Below, piece by piece: positions 26,511 to 35,769 of a stretch of DNA of 64,000 bases. Source of the stretch: Anaerolineae bacterium (GTDB taxonomy: Bacteria > Chloroflexota > Anaerolineae > Aggregatilineales > UBA2796); contig JAHBVJ010000001.1 of assembly GCA_019637615.1 (NCBI GenBank), positions 1-64,000 on the forward strand. The letters run 5' to 3'. Numbering within the stretch: the stretch's first letter is position 1; every line of letters starts with the position of its first letter. The notes under the pieces are model-generated. The model saw only the letters and a list, made by a program, of their open reading frames with translations. It was not told the origin of the DNA and searched no databases. Made by a program: the position numbers and the translations under genes.

Positions 26511-28712
26511 ATGCCGGGGAATCAACAACTCTACGAACAGGCGATGGTGCTTGGCGATGGATTTGCATGGGATCAGCAGTGGGAAAAAGCGACTGCGGCC
26601 TATGCGCGTGCGCTCCAAGAGTATCCTGAAGATACACGCTCACATAACAGTTTGGGCTTTGCACTGCTGCAAGCCAAACGGTATTCGGATGCGCTGCGCG
26701 TTTATATGCGCGCTCACCAACTCGATCAGAACGATCCGCTGCCCGTTGAGAAAAGCGCCGATGTGTTAGATCGCCTCGGACGGTTGAAAGAAGCCGCCGA
26801 TCAATATATCGCCGTGGCTGAGATGTACATCGCCCAAGGCGACCTCGACAAAGCGATTGCCAACTGGGAACGCGCGACGGTGTGTACGCCGGGTTTGCAG
26901 CAAATCCACTTTAAGTTGGCACAAGCGTACGAACGCATCGGCAATAAACGCGCCGCTGTGATGCAGTATTTGATCATGGCGTTCAACTTCCAGCGTTCGG
27001 GCGACAACACACGCGCCATACAAGCCTGCGACCGCGCGCTGCGGTTAGAACCAAGTAACGAACTGGTATTGAATGCCCGACGTGCCATCGAAGCGGGGCA
27101 ACTGATGGCGGTGCCCAAGCCGCTTGAAGACAATATCAAGCCGCAACGCGAGGAAGAGGTGGCGGATGTCTCGCCAGAGTCGCCGGACGGCCCGCTCGGT
27201 GAAGCCATTGATCTGGCGTTGGGACGGATGGCGGAATTCGCGCTGGATGGCGACTTGAGCGCCGCCACGACGCACGCGATCCAAGGCATCGAAATGCACA
27301 AAGTGAAAGATTACGAGGAGGCTATCGCCTCGTATCAGCGTGCGGAGTCGCAAGGGTTCAACTTCCCACCCGTGAATATTTGCATCGGCGGACTGTACGT
27401 CAAACTTGAGCGGTGGCAAGAAGCGCAGAAATTCCTTGAGCGGATGACCAAAGATGAGGAATATGCTGCGGGCGCTAATCACGGCCTTGGGCAGGTGATG
27501 GTCGGGCTGAAACAGACCCGCAAGGCGCTCGATTATCTACTGACGGCGCTGGAGATGGCTGACACGAGCATGGCCCTGCACGCAGAAGAAGCCGAGCAGA
27601 TCAAGCTGGTGTACGCCAAGCTGCGCGAACGGATGAAAGATAAGCAAGAGGCCGATCTGGTCAAGCGCAACGCACAATATTTGAAGCGGTTGAGCGGCGT
27701 GGATTGGAAGATCCGCGTGCAAGAGACGCGGCGGATGCTGGCCTCCCGCATTGGCGAGGGCGGCGATGAACTCGATGAGCTGGACGAAAATCCGGAAATC
27801 ATCGAAGCTATCGCGAAGATCGACAAGTACATCAAGCAGCGTATGTACACACTGGCGATGGAAGAAGCGTATTACGCGTTGGAGCGTTCGCCGCAAGCGC
27901 TGCCGATCCATCAGCGCATGGCGCAAATTTTGATGGAAGAAGGCAAGACGCAGGAAGCCATCACCAAATATAACCTCGTGGCTGGCAGCTTCCTCGCCCG
28001 CGACGATATGGCGAGTGCCTCTAGCATCCTGTATGAGGTGATCAAGGTCGCGCCCGCCGACGTCGGGCTGCGCACCAGCTTGATCGAGCTGTTGGAGCGG
28101 CAAGAGAAGTGGGATCAGGTGCTTGACGAGTATATCGGCCTCGGCAGGGCGTATTACGAGCTGGCGGATATGGAGCAGGCACGCGCTACCTACAATGAGG
28201 CGAATCGGTTGGCACAGCGCATCGAAGCACCGCTGCCCAAACGGATCGAAATCCTCAGCAGCATTGGTGAGCTGGATATGAGCCGCCTCGATCTGCGGCA
28301 AGCGCAACGTACTTTCGAGCAAATTCGCAGCCTTGACCCTAACAACGAGAAAGTCTCGCTGACGTTGATGGACATCTACTATCGGCTGAACAATACGATG
28401 GATGCCACCAAGCAGCTCGATCTACTGCTGCGAATGTACGCGCAAAAACGGCAGGGCGATCTGATCCTGCAACTGCTGGAATCACTCGTCACGCAACGCC
28501 CGAATGATATGGCGATCCGCAACCGTTTGGGGTCGGTGTATCGGCAGCTCGGACGGAAGGCAGAGGCAATCGCGCAGTTCGACGCGTTGGGCGAATTGCA
28601 GCTTGAAGCGGGCATGTATCAGGACGCTTGCACCACGATCAAGCAGATCATCCAGTTGGGGCCGGAAGACACGGAGCAATACCGCGTCTTGCTGCAACAA
28701 TTGGGGTGTTGA
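26511..28712 (+). CDS. Large TPR-repeat protein
   Basis: The 733 residues contain tandem TPR units from end to end (for example WEKATAAYARALQEYPEDTRSHNSLGFALLQAK, and KAIANWERATVCTPGLQQIHFKLAQAYERIG). Two groups of repeats are separated by an acidic linker near residues 205-245 (PQREEEVADVSPESPDGPLG). No signal peptide or catalytic domain is visible, so it is a cytoplasmic scaffold. Many Chloroflexota genomes carry such proteins. The partner is unknown. Confidence 0.85.
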   Translation: MPGNQQLYEQAMVLGDGFAWDQQWEKATAAYARALQEYPEDTRSHNSLGFALLQAKRYSDALRVYMRAHQLDQNDPLPVEKSADVLDRLGRLKEAADQYIAVAEMYIAQGDLDKAIANWERATVCTPGLQQIHFKLAQAYERIGNKRAAVMQYLIMAFNFQRSGDNTRAIQACDRALRLEPSNELVLNARRAIEAGQLMAVPKPLEDNIKPQREEEVADVSPESPDGPLGEAIDLALGRMAEFALDGDLSAATTHAIQGIEMHKVKDYEEAIASYQRAESQGFNFPPVNICIGGLYVKLERWQEAQKFLERMTKDEEYAAGANHGLGQVMVGLKQTRKALDYLLTALEMADTSMALHAEEAEQIKLVYAKLRERMKDKQEADLVKRNAQYLKRLSGVDWKIRVQETRRMLASRIGEGGDELDELDENPEIIEAIAKIDKYIKQRMYTLAMEEAYYALERSPQALPIHQRMAQILMEEGKTQEAITKYNLVAGSFLARDDMASASSILYEVIKVAPADVGLRTSLIELLERQEKWDQVLDEYIGLGRAYYELADMEQARATYNEANRLAQRIEAPLPKRIEILSSIGELDMSRLDLRQAQRTFEQIRSLDPNNEKVSLTLMDIYYRLNNTMDATKQLDLLLRMYAQKRQGDLILQLLESLVTQRPNDMAIRNRLGSVYRQLGRKAEAIAQFDALGELQLEAGMYQDACTTIKQIIQLGPEDTEQYRVLLQQLGC

Positions 28713-28756
28713 TCTACGTGAGTTTGGGATGGATTGTCCGATGACGTGGCGGTCAC

Positions 28757-28817
28757 CCGATGCTAATACCCGACGTTGAAACGTCGGGCTTACCTTACGA
28801 AGTCCCTGCGGGACTCA
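28757..28817. repeat. Modular dispersed repeat, module B
   Basis: CCCGACGTTGAAACGTCGGG (perfect hairpin) is followed by CTTACCTTACGAAGTCCCTG and GGGACT. It lies between the convergent TPR and GH8 genes. Confidence 0.8.
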
Positions 28818-28917
28818 CACTCTACAAATGCGTACAGGTACAAGCTTGTTACCCTAAACTCGAGTTTGGCAGCGACTCGCGTATCATACGGCGAGTCGCT
28901 GCTCGTGACTAGTGCGT

Positions 28918-30159
28918 TTACTGCGGCGCGTAGATGCGGAAATTGCCGCTGAGTTGCAGCAGTGCCCACATGTACAACAGCCCATCATAGTAACGATACT
29001 GCCCCGTCGTCAGCGAAGTATTCCAGAATTCCTTGATGAAATCCCACGCTTGCACATCACTGGCAGCGAGGCTGGCGGCGGCATTGGCGGCTACCAAGGC
29101 CGTAGAACGATGCTGCGGGTTCGACGGCGTACCATCGATCTGGAAGCGTGTGTTATAGCGCCCGATGCCGAGTTTGTGAAAGAAGGCTTGCAAGCGATCG
29201 GTTTGCTCGATTTGCCACGGATCGGCGGCGAACCACTCATAGTCGAGCGCGATGAGCATGGCACAGCGCCACGCATCGGCGTAGAAGACGGGGCCGTAGT
29301 CGGTGAATTCGCGCGGTTTGCCGTCGAAATCGGCATAATCGGGCATCAGGCCAGTTTCGGGATGCGCAGTGGTGTGCCAGAAATCACGGCTGATTTTGGC
29401 GGCTTCAGCCCAGAAGTCTTTATCTTGATCCGCCCACCGCGCCCACAGTTCATAGAAGTGCGGTGTGTGGTAGGAGGGATCGGTGAATTCGCTGACATCT
29501 CCACGCGTGGGGACGAAGACCACCATTTTATGCTCAGGATCGAACATGCTGGTGGCGCTGCCGCCGCGTTCGCTACGATGCAGCATGGTGTGTAAGATGC
29601 TGTTGGCTTCGGCCTGATAGTTGAAGATGCCTTCGCCATTGCCCCAACGGTTCGCGGCGAAGAAAAGGGTCATCACAAACCATGTTTCGCCATCGGAGGC
29701 GGGATTGCGGTCGATGGCGGTGCCGTCGGGGCGGTTGTGCCATGCAAAGTAGCCTTCGTACACCCCTGAATGCTGGTACATGTAGGTTTTGACCCACTTC
29801 CAGAGACGATTGAATTCTTCCTGCTTATCAAGCTGGACGGCGATCATCATCCCGTAAGACATGCCTTCGCTGCGGATGTCGTTGTTGTTGACATCGATGA
29901 TATAGGCCATGTCGTCGCCCACAGGATAGTAGATGCGCTCCGTGCTGTCGTTGCCATAGAAAAGCTGCTGCCACGTAGCGTCAATGCGCTTCTGAATTTC
30001 CTCTTGCGTGAGGCCATATTCCGCCAAGACGTTGCGATATTTGCCAGTGGCGAAAGCTCCTTGTTTGGAGGGTTGAGGCGGTTGCCGACCTTGCGCCGAT
30101 GCGACGGAATTCACCATGAGCGCGGTGATGAGGAAGAAAATAAGAAATCGACCTAACAT
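28918..30159 (-). CDS. Secreted glycoside hydrolase family 8 enzyme
   Basis: A signal peptide (residues 1-23, ending SVASA) precedes a GH8 (alpha/alpha)6 barrel. The acid is in RSEGMSYGMMIAVQ and the base region in FTDPSYHTPHFYELWA, with YFAWHNRPDGTAIDRNPASDGETWF between. The pattern is closest to reducing-end xylose-releasing exo-oligoxylanases and related endo-xylanases, but cellulase or chitosanase activity cannot be excluded. It is divergent from the GH26 gene, which points to a small plant-polysaccharide unit. Confidence 0.85.
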   Translation of the reverse strand: MLGRFLIFFLITALMVNSVASAQGRQPPQPSKQGAFATGKYRNVLAEYGLTQEEIQKRIDATWQQLFYGNDSTERIYYPVGDDMAYIIDVNNNDIRSEGMSYGMMIAVQLDKQEEFNRLWKWVKTYMYQHSGVYEGYFAWHNRPDGTAIDRNPASDGETWFVMTLFFAANRWGNGEGIFNYQAEANSILHTMLHRSERGGSATSMFDPEHKMVVFVPTRGDVSEFTDPSYHTPHFYELWARWADQDKDFWAEAAKISRDFWHTTAHPETGLMPDYADFDGKPREFTDYGPVFYADAWRCAMLIALDYEWFAADPWQIEQTDRLQAFFHKLGIGRYNTRFQIDGTPSNPQHRSTALVAANAAASLAASDVQAWDFIKEFWNTSLTTGQYRYYDGLLYMWALLQLSGNFRIYAPQ

Positions 30160-30201
30160 AAGTTTACCTCGACAAAAGAACTAGATCCCTACGCCGTCTA
30201 C

Positions 30202-30249
30202 GTTACCAAATATGTTACTGTAACGCTAGTGTAACGTTGCGAATGTAAC
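30202..30249. promoter_or_regulatory. Cluster of GTAAC/GTTAC half-sites between GH8 and GH26
   Basis: GTTAC occurs at 30202 and 30214, GTAAC at 30220, 30231 and 30245. The 30214-30224 pair forms the palindrome GTTAC-T-GTAAC. The sites lie just upstream of the GH8 start within the divergent promoter region shared with the GH26 gene, a likely operator for a common regulator. No regulator gene is adjacent. Confidence 0.5.
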
Positions 30250-30440
30250 ATCGATTACTGGCTAACCAAGCAGAGCAGCGATAGTTGTGTGTGATGTTTT
30301 GGGAGTAAGATTGATTGAAATAAGTTAAGTAGCACATGAATATTTACTAAGCGCGACCCGTTTTGTTGGGTAAATGTAAGGTGACAACGCGTAAACTGCG
30401 ACCAATCGTTTAGATGCCAAGGCATAGTGAAGGTAGGCCG

Positions 30441-31595
30441 ATGAGGTTTCGTAATAACGTACGCCGTGTGGTTTTTGTCGGGCTGTGTATCTGTTTACTC
30501 AGTGTGGTAACGCCAATCCCCGCGGCGCAGGCAACTAACCCGCCCGCGAACTGTCCCACCACGATTAGTACTTCTAACCCAAACGCGAGTCCGGCAGCGA
30601 AACAGGTGCTGACCTATTTGTGGGAACTGCCCACGCATTCCACCAACCGTGTGATCGCGGGGCAATTCGGCGCGTATGGGGATGGCGCTGATGCCGCCAC
30701 GTCGAGCGCCCGCTTGCAAAAGATTTTTGACGAGACGGGCAAATGGGTCGGGCTGACGGGGATGGATTATCACACGTGGGACATCAACCACTACAACAAT
30801 CTGGCGATGCCGAATGCGTACTTGATCGAGCAGTGGCAGTCGGGCAGTCTGGTGACGGTAAGCTGGCACGCGATCAACCCGTGGACAAGCGGCGAGTCGA
30901 ACGATTGGGAGTATCCGAAAGGCTCGATCAATACGCCTGTGGTGCGCGAGTTGATCACGCCGGGAACTGCCGTCAACGCACGATGGATGCAGATCATCGG
31001 GAACATCGCGGACGGTTTGAAGGAATTGCAGGACAAAGGCGTGGTGGTGATCTGGCGTCCGTTCCATGAGATGAACGGCGAGTGGTTCTGGTGGAGCCGC
31101 CAAACTCAAGCTGACTTCAGCGCGTTGTGGCAGCACATGTACAACTATTTCACCAATGAACGCGGGTTGAATAACATCTTGTGGGGATTCTCCCCCAATT
31201 TGAACGGCGGCAAGGATTCGCGGCGCACCGATTATTATTGGCCCGGTGATGAGTACGTGGACGTGGTCGGCGTCGATAAGTACATGGCGCTCAACGAAAA
31301 TCCGCTGTCACTGGATCAGTGGGGCGATTACAAGCTGCTGATCGCCAAGTGCAAGCCGTTCGGAATCTTCGAATTTGGCCCGACGCCCGCCGATGCGCAG
31401 CCGGATTCGCCGCGCTACGACTACACGCGCTTGATCCGCGACATCAAGAATCGGTATCCGCGCACGGTGTTCTTCCAAGCGTGGGAATGGCACTGGGCGC
31501 TATCGGAGAATAAGAATATCAAGCAACTGCTGAACGATCCGTGGATCGTGACGCAGGATGAACTGCCGAAGTGGGACGCGGAGACTTCTTCATAA
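30441..31595 (+). CDS. Secreted GH26 beta-mannanase-type hydrolase
   Basis: The ATG at 30441 follows AAGGTAGG and gives a proper signal peptide (MRFRNNVRR... ending AAQA). The GH26 signature is clear: acid/base Glu in IWRPFHEMNGEWFWW, and nucleophile Glu in GIFEFGPTP, with GFSPNLNGGKDSRRTDYYWPGDEYVDVVG between. Family activity is endo-1,4-beta-mannan hydrolysis, with some members acting on mixed-linkage glucan. It pairs divergently with the GH8 gene. Confidence 0.9.
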   Translation: MRFRNNVRRVVFVGLCICLLSVVTPIPAAQATNPPANCPTTISTSNPNASPAAKQVLTYLWELPTHSTNRVIAGQFGAYGDGADAATSSARLQKIFDETGKWVGLTGMDYHTWDINHYNNLAMPNAYLIEQWQSGSLVTVSWHAINPWTSGESNDWEYPKGSINTPVVRELITPGTAVNARWMQIIGNIADGLKELQDKGVVVIWRPFHEMNGEWFWWSRQTQADFSALWQHMYNYFTNERGLNNILWGFSPNLNGGKDSRRTDYYWPGDEYVDVVGVDKYMALNENPLSLDQWGDYKLLIAKCKPFGIFEFGPTPADAQPDSPRYDYTRLIRDIKNRYPRTVFFQAWEWHWALSENKNIKQLLNDPWIVTQDELPKWDAETSS

Positions 31596-31599
31596 TGGG

Positions 31600-32148
31600 T
31601 TAGTCATTAAGGAGGGCGGTGAGTTCGGCGGTGAGGCGGGAGTCGGAGACTTCGCCATAGACGATCTGTCGGATGAGGCCGTCTCGCCCGATGAAGAGGG
31701 TCATGGGCAAATTGCGCACCATGTATTGATAGCTCAGGCGACCATCGTTATCCACTACTAGATCGTAGGTGATGTGGAAATGCTGCGCCCATGTAAGCAC
31801 ATCGGTGACGGGTTCGTTGACGTTGATGCCGATCATGCGCAGTCCAGCCGGTTTGTAGCGGTCATAGCTGTCTTGCAGGCGCGGCATTTCGCTGACACAG
31901 GGCGCACACCATGTCGCCCAGAAATTGATCACGACGGGAGCGCCACGCAGCGCGGAGAGCGAAAGGCGGCGGTTGCGGATGTCGATCTTGTCGAAGGGGG
32001 GCGCGATGGCTCCGACTTCCGCCGCGATAGGTGTTTCGCCGGGGCGCACGAGGATACCTGAGCGCGGCGGGAGTCCGGCTGACAGCAGGATCACCAGCGC
32101 GGCGATCAGGCTGGCGGCTGACGCGGTGAGACGAACGAGTTTGTTCAA
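31600..32148 (-). CDS. TlpA/ResA-like thioredoxin, membrane-anchored
   Basis: One N-terminal membrane helix (about residues 10-28) is followed by a redoxin/TlpA domain: APPFDKIDIRNRRLSLSALRGAPVVINFWATWCAPCVSEMP with the CAPC redox motif, and LPMTLFIGRDG for the cis-Pro loop. It is a periplasmic-side thiol reductant of the cytochrome c maturation type. It lies downstream of, and in the same direction as, the CcdA-TlpA fusion gene. Confidence 0.87.
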   Translation of the reverse strand: MNKLVRLTASAASLIAALVILLSAGLPPRSGILVRPGETPIAAEVGAIAPPFDKIDIRNRRLSLSALRGAPVVINFWATWCAPCVSEMPRLQDSYDRYKPAGLRMIGINVNEPVTDVLTWAQHFHITYDLVVDNDGRLSYQYMVRNLPMTLFIGRDGLIRQIVYGEVSDSRLTAELTALLND

Positions 32149-32157
32149 GGGCAGTGA

Positions 32158-32216
32158 GCGCCGTCCGACGTTACAACGTCAGACTTAAAGAACGAAATCC
32201 CTGCGGGACTCGAACC
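32158..32216. repeat. Modular dispersed repeat, degenerate module B
   Basis: CGTCCGACGTTACAACGTCAGACTTA followed by AACGAAATCCCTGCGGGACTCG lies between the TlpA-like and CcdA-TlpA genes. It would be transcribed if the two genes form one message. Confidence 0.7.
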
Positions 32217-32298
32217 CAAGAAAACGGTTTCGCACTCCAACATCATTTCTTACTACAAAATTCCGGCGATGACGCGACCCAACATAACCAAGCGCGAG

Positions 32299-33795
32299 TC
32301 AGTTTTCCTGCGTGACGAGTTCGTTGATGGCGGCGACGAGCTGGACGGGATCGAACGCGCCCGTTTGTTTGCCGACGATCACCCCATCACGGTTCAGAAT
32401 GAGGCTGGTAGGATAGCCAAGCACCTGATATTGACGATTAATCTTGCCATCGGGATCGAGGGCGATGTCAAAGGTGAGTTTGTATTCCTTCATGAACTCG
32501 CTGATCACATCCGGCTCTTGCATGTAATTGACCGCCACGATGGTAAATTGATCGGGCGTGTATTTTTGGGTCAACTGCTCAAAATCGGGCATTTCTTTGG
32601 CACAAGGGACGCACCATGTCGCCCAGAAATTGACCACGACAACGCGGCCTTTGAGCGCACTCAGCGAGACAGTCTTGCCGTTCAAGGTTTTGAGCTTGAA
32701 ATCGGGCGGGATTTGACCCCGATCCAAGCCCGTTTCGAGCGCACTGGTGTTGGAAGGCGCGGGCGTGGCGATCAGCGAGTTGGTGGTAGGCGGTTTGGAC
32801 GTATCCGGGATGAGTTTGGCGTATTTGGTGCCGAGCGGGAGGCAATCTCCGAAGTCTCCGAGCGACATCTTGCCTTCTACGATCCCGATCCCGCAGGCTT
32901 CGAGGTTGGCGGAAATGGTAGCTAGACCGCTGCCCGACTGCGAAATGGCGGTGAGCGTGCCCGTCAAGAGCATGAAGCCGAGGATGATCAGGAAAATACC
33001 GCTGACAACTTCGACCGCACGCATCTGACGCTGTATCCGCTTCATAAAGCCGCGCACACTATCGAGCGCTACCGCCGCCAGCAGGAAGGGGATGCCCAAA
33101 CCGAGCGAATAGGCAAGCAAGAGGGTGGTGGCTTGCGTGTAGGATTCGGTGGTGGACGTACCGAGACTCGAATTGACGGTCAGAATGGTAAGGATCGAGC
33201 CGAGGATGGGGCCGATGCAAGGCGACCATCCCGCTGCGAAGACGACGCCCATCAACGAGGAACCGAGATAACCGTAAGGCGAACGGGGATTCATCTGCTG
33301 GCGTGTGTCGCCGTAGAGGACGAGCAAAATCCAGTTGATGCCCTTGAGGATGCTCGTGCCGACGCTGCCGAGCTTATCCCATGCAAGCTGACTCAGCCTA
33401 CGCAGTACCCAGCCCCAGACGCCGAGGATGTGCAGGCCGAAAAAGATGACCAGCACGCCACCCGCTTGGGCGAGGAAGCGCTGCGCATCGATGGAGGCGC
33501 GCCGTACCGCCAACGCGCCCGTATTGGTGATCAGCCCGAAGACGACAAAGACGACTGTGAAGCCGAGCACGAAGAAAACGCCGTGCAGGAGAATGCCGAT
33601 GCGATTTTTGGGCAGGGTTAAGGCCGCTCCGCGATTGCCGACGCTGGCAACTGCTGCTTCCGCACCGGTTTGCTGTGCAGCACGGGCGGTCAGATAGCTG
33701 ATGTAGGCGGGGATCAGTGGGAGTACGCAGGGAGAAATGAAGGACAGCAGCCCTGCGAACATTGCTAATCCGATAGTGACGTTTTGACCTGCCAT
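32299..33795 (-). CDS. CcdA-type thiol transporter fused to a TlpA-like thioredoxin
   Basis: Residues 1-290 are a CcdA/DsbD-beta membrane domain with the conserved Cys-Pro motifs FISPCVLPLIPAY and GWSPCIGPILGS in separate helices. After a Ser/Thr/Pro linker, residues 360-498 are a thioredoxin domain with WATWCVPCAKEMPDF and the cis-Pro GYPTSLILN. Electrons would pass from cytoplasmic thioredoxin through the CcdA half to the attached outward-facing domain. DsbD uses a similar fused plan with a different order. Neighbours are another TlpA-like protein and a degenerate LDT-like protein. Confidence 0.9.
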   Translation of the reverse strand: MAGQNVTIGLAMFAGLLSFISPCVLPLIPAYISYLTARAAQQTGAEAAVASVGNRGAALTLPKNRIGILLHGVFFVLGFTVVFVVFGLITNTGALAVRRASIDAQRFLAQAGGVLVIFFGLHILGVWGWVLRRLSQLAWDKLGSVGTSILKGINWILLVLYGDTRQQMNPRSPYGYLGSSLMGVVFAAGWSPCIGPILGSILTILTVNSSLGTSTTESYTQATTLLLAYSLGLGIPFLLAAVALDSVRGFMKRIQRQMRAVEVVSGIFLIILGFMLLTGTLTAISQSGSGLATISANLEACGIGIVEGKMSLGDFGDCLPLGTKYAKLIPDTSKPPTTNSLIATPAPSNTSALETGLDRGQIPPDFKLKTLNGKTVSLSALKGRVVVVNFWATWCVPCAKEMPDFEQLTQKYTPDQFTIVAVNYMQEPDVISEFMKEYKLTFDIALDPDGKINRQYQVLGYPTSLILNRDGVIVGKQTGAFDPVQLVAAINELVTQEN

Positions 33796-33807
33796 AGTTT
33801 TTGGTTC

Positions 33808-34713
33808 TCACTCAATCGTCATGACCGTCTCATCACTGCCAAGCGCTGAGTAGAGCCAGCGGGCAGCGTAGATCGGTAGTTCAGCCGTTACTTTATCTTC
33901 AATTTGAATATTTGAAGCAAATTCTTGCGGTTCTCTTACAAAATGGTTATGCCAATAGGAGCCAACGATGCGACCTTCAGCGCCCATACGGAACTGATAA
34001 GGCGCACCTAGCGGGAGATCGCCGGACGCAGTCAGGCTAACTGCTTGAACGGTGCAGCGTGGTGGCGGCGTGCCATGCATGGCGATGGGAAGGCGCACGA
34101 TAGGCCGATCAGCGTGGTAGGCGACCAAATGGCTTGATTTCATATCAAGATGGAGGCGCGTGGGACGCTGCGCGACGGAAACAGGTTGCCAACGGGCGAA
34201 ATGCAGCGCGGGCGACCAGCCGAGTGTCTCTCCTTGCGGATGCGCGGCAAGCCCGTACCAGACTGCACCGCGATCATCGGTCAGGCGATCCGCGACGTAG
34301 AGAATGGCACCGTAACCGAGCGTGGCAATGATCGGCGCGCGGGCGGCGCACCATGCACGGAGGCTGCTCACAGGCGCGATCATCCCGGCATAAAAGCCAA
34401 GATCGGACTCGATGGTGGGCTGTTGATAGGGCGCGATGGGCTGTAGGGCGGCGCGTTGTACATAACCGTCGGGAAGTTGATACCAGTGTCCATCGGCGGT
34501 GAGCGCAGTGATCGGAGTCGTGGTGTGGGGCGGCAGATGGGACATGATCGGCGCGGCTAGAGCGGGTTGGCGGCGGATGGGCGTCAACGCGAACGTCCGC
34601 CCAACCGTCTCCGCCAAGAAGGGTTCAGCCAGCGACGAAGATGGACGGAGCACTAGCCCCGTCCCCATCAGTCCTAACCCTTTGAGGAAACTTCGTCGCG
34701 TGGCCTTGGTCAT
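33808..34713 (-). CDS. Tat-exported protein resembling an L,D-transpeptidase without its catalytic motif
   Basis: The N-terminus is a Tat signal (RRSFLKGLGLMG). The middle holds SH3-like segments (HWYQLPDGYVQ). The C-terminal third looks like a YkuD domain: RLHLDMKSSHLVAYHADRPIVRLPIAMHG, PLGAPYQFRM, SYWHNHF and a final AARWLYSALG. The SHGC(V/I)N catalytic segment expected between YWHNxF and AxWLY is absent and is replaced by EPQEFASNIQIEDK. It is therefore probably a non-catalytic wall-binding relative. It starts 3 bases after the HEAT gene ends and is likely co-transcribed with it. Confidence 0.65.
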   Translation of the reverse strand: MTKATRRSFLKGLGLMGTGLVLRPSSSLAEPFLAETVGRTFALTPIRRQPALAAPIMSHLPPHTTTPITALTADGHWYQLPDGYVQRAALQPIAPYQQPTIESDLGFYAGMIAPVSSLRAWCAARAPIIATLGYGAILYVADRLTDDRGAVWYGLAAHPQGETLGWSPALHFARWQPVSVAQRPTRLHLDMKSSHLVAYHADRPIVRLPIAMHGTPPPRCTVQAVSLTASGDLPLGAPYQFRMGAEGRIVGSYWHNHFVREPQEFASNIQIEDKVTAELPIYAARWLYSALGSDETVMTIE

Positions 34714-34716
34714 GGG

Positions 34717-35646
34717 CTAGAAGGCGAAATCGCCCCCCGCCAAGCTCGCCGTCGCCAACGCTTCTTCGATAGCCTCGCTGAGGTCGTCGTCGCCATCACG
34801 TTCGGCTTCGTCGGCCTTCTCGCGGAGCAAGCGCTGTGCTTCCGCACCGCCGATCTCACCGAGCGACCAAACCGTCATTTCCATGACTTCGCGGTCAGCT
34901 TCCTCGATAAGCCGTGCCAACAAGGGTAGCGCGCTTTCGATGGAAAGTTCGCCCGCCGCGCGGACGGCTTCATAGCGCATCAAGGCATCGCGGTTTTGCA
35001 GCTCCTTGAGCACAATATTTTCCCACTGCTCATCGCAGGTACGCCCCATCGCGTAGACGGCACTGGCACGCATCCGCAGATCGCGGTGCTTGTAGCCATC
35101 TTCGATCATGTCTTGCACTTCGGGACGACTGCAATTCGAGATGGCTTCCAAAGCGCGGCGGCGAATCTCGGTATCGAGATCCTCGTTTTTGTAGATGCGG
35201 ATCGCGAGATTTTCGGCCTGACGCGCTAACTGCTTGTCGAATTTGCCGTCTTCGCCCAGTTCGATGAAGCGACCCAAGGCACTGATGGCAGCGGCGCGCA
35301 CAGACGGCGAGAAATCGATGGAGGCCATCGGCAGGAGCCGATTGAGCATCTCCGGCGATTCATCCGTCCACGCGGCTTCGACAGCTGCCTCGCGCAGTTC
35401 GGCATCGAGATCGGTCATGGCGAGACGTGTGACGGCGCTGAAATCCATATCGAAGTTGGTTTCGGAGACTTCCGCGACGCGGTGCATGAGCTTGCGGCGG
35501 CGTTCCAACGGAATTGTGCCCCATTCCTGATACAGACGCTCTCTATCTTCCCCTTCGAGATCGGAGAGATTGTAGAGCGCTTTGGCGCTCAGTGGGGCGT
35601 CAGGGTTACGCAAGATTTCTAACGCGAGTTCGATTTTTTCGGACAT
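34717..35646 (-). CDS. HEAT-repeat protein
   Basis: The ATG at 35646 is preferred for its GGGGGG purine stretch upstream. The 309 residues consist of about eight HEAT-like helix pairs (DLDAELREAAVEAAWTDESPEMLNRLL, DTEIRRRALEAISNCSRPEVQDMIEDG, ALMRYEAVRAAGELSIESALPLLARLI). It is a cytoplasmic scaffold, perhaps related to the PBS lyase-like HEAT group by its regular Ala-rich helices. No function is assignable. Confidence 0.82.
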   Translation of the reverse strand: MSEKIELALEILRNPDAPLSAKALYNLSDLEGEDRERLYQEWGTIPLERRRKLMHRVAEVSETNFDMDFSAVTRLAMTDLDAELREAAVEAAWTDESPEMLNRLLPMASIDFSPSVRAAAISALGRFIELGEDGKFDKQLARQAENLAIRIYKNEDLDTEIRRRALEAISNCSRPEVQDMIEDGYKHRDLRMRASAVYAMGRTCDEQWENIVLKELQNRDALMRYEAVRAAGELSIESALPLLARLIEEADREVMEMTVWSLGEIGGAEAQRLLREKADEAERDGDDDLSEAIEEALATASLAGGDFAF

Positions 35647-35686
35647 AGACCCCCCGGATACAACAGATGCAATGTACAAAGCCACC

Positions 35687-35714
35687 CTCGTCAGGTAGGT
35701 TTTTACCTGACGAG
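35687..35714 (-). terminator. Hairpin between the site-2 protease and HEAT genes
   Basis: CTCGTCAGGT (35687-35696) pairs perfectly with ACCTGACGAG (35705-35714) around an eight-base loop. On the minus strand only TTT follows after a few bases, so it may be a weak terminator or an RNA-stabilising hairpin. Confidence 0.5.
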
Positions 35715-35769
35715 CGTGGTTCGGTTACTGATAGATTGAGATAGGCGAGCTGGAGAGATCGCTAGATGG

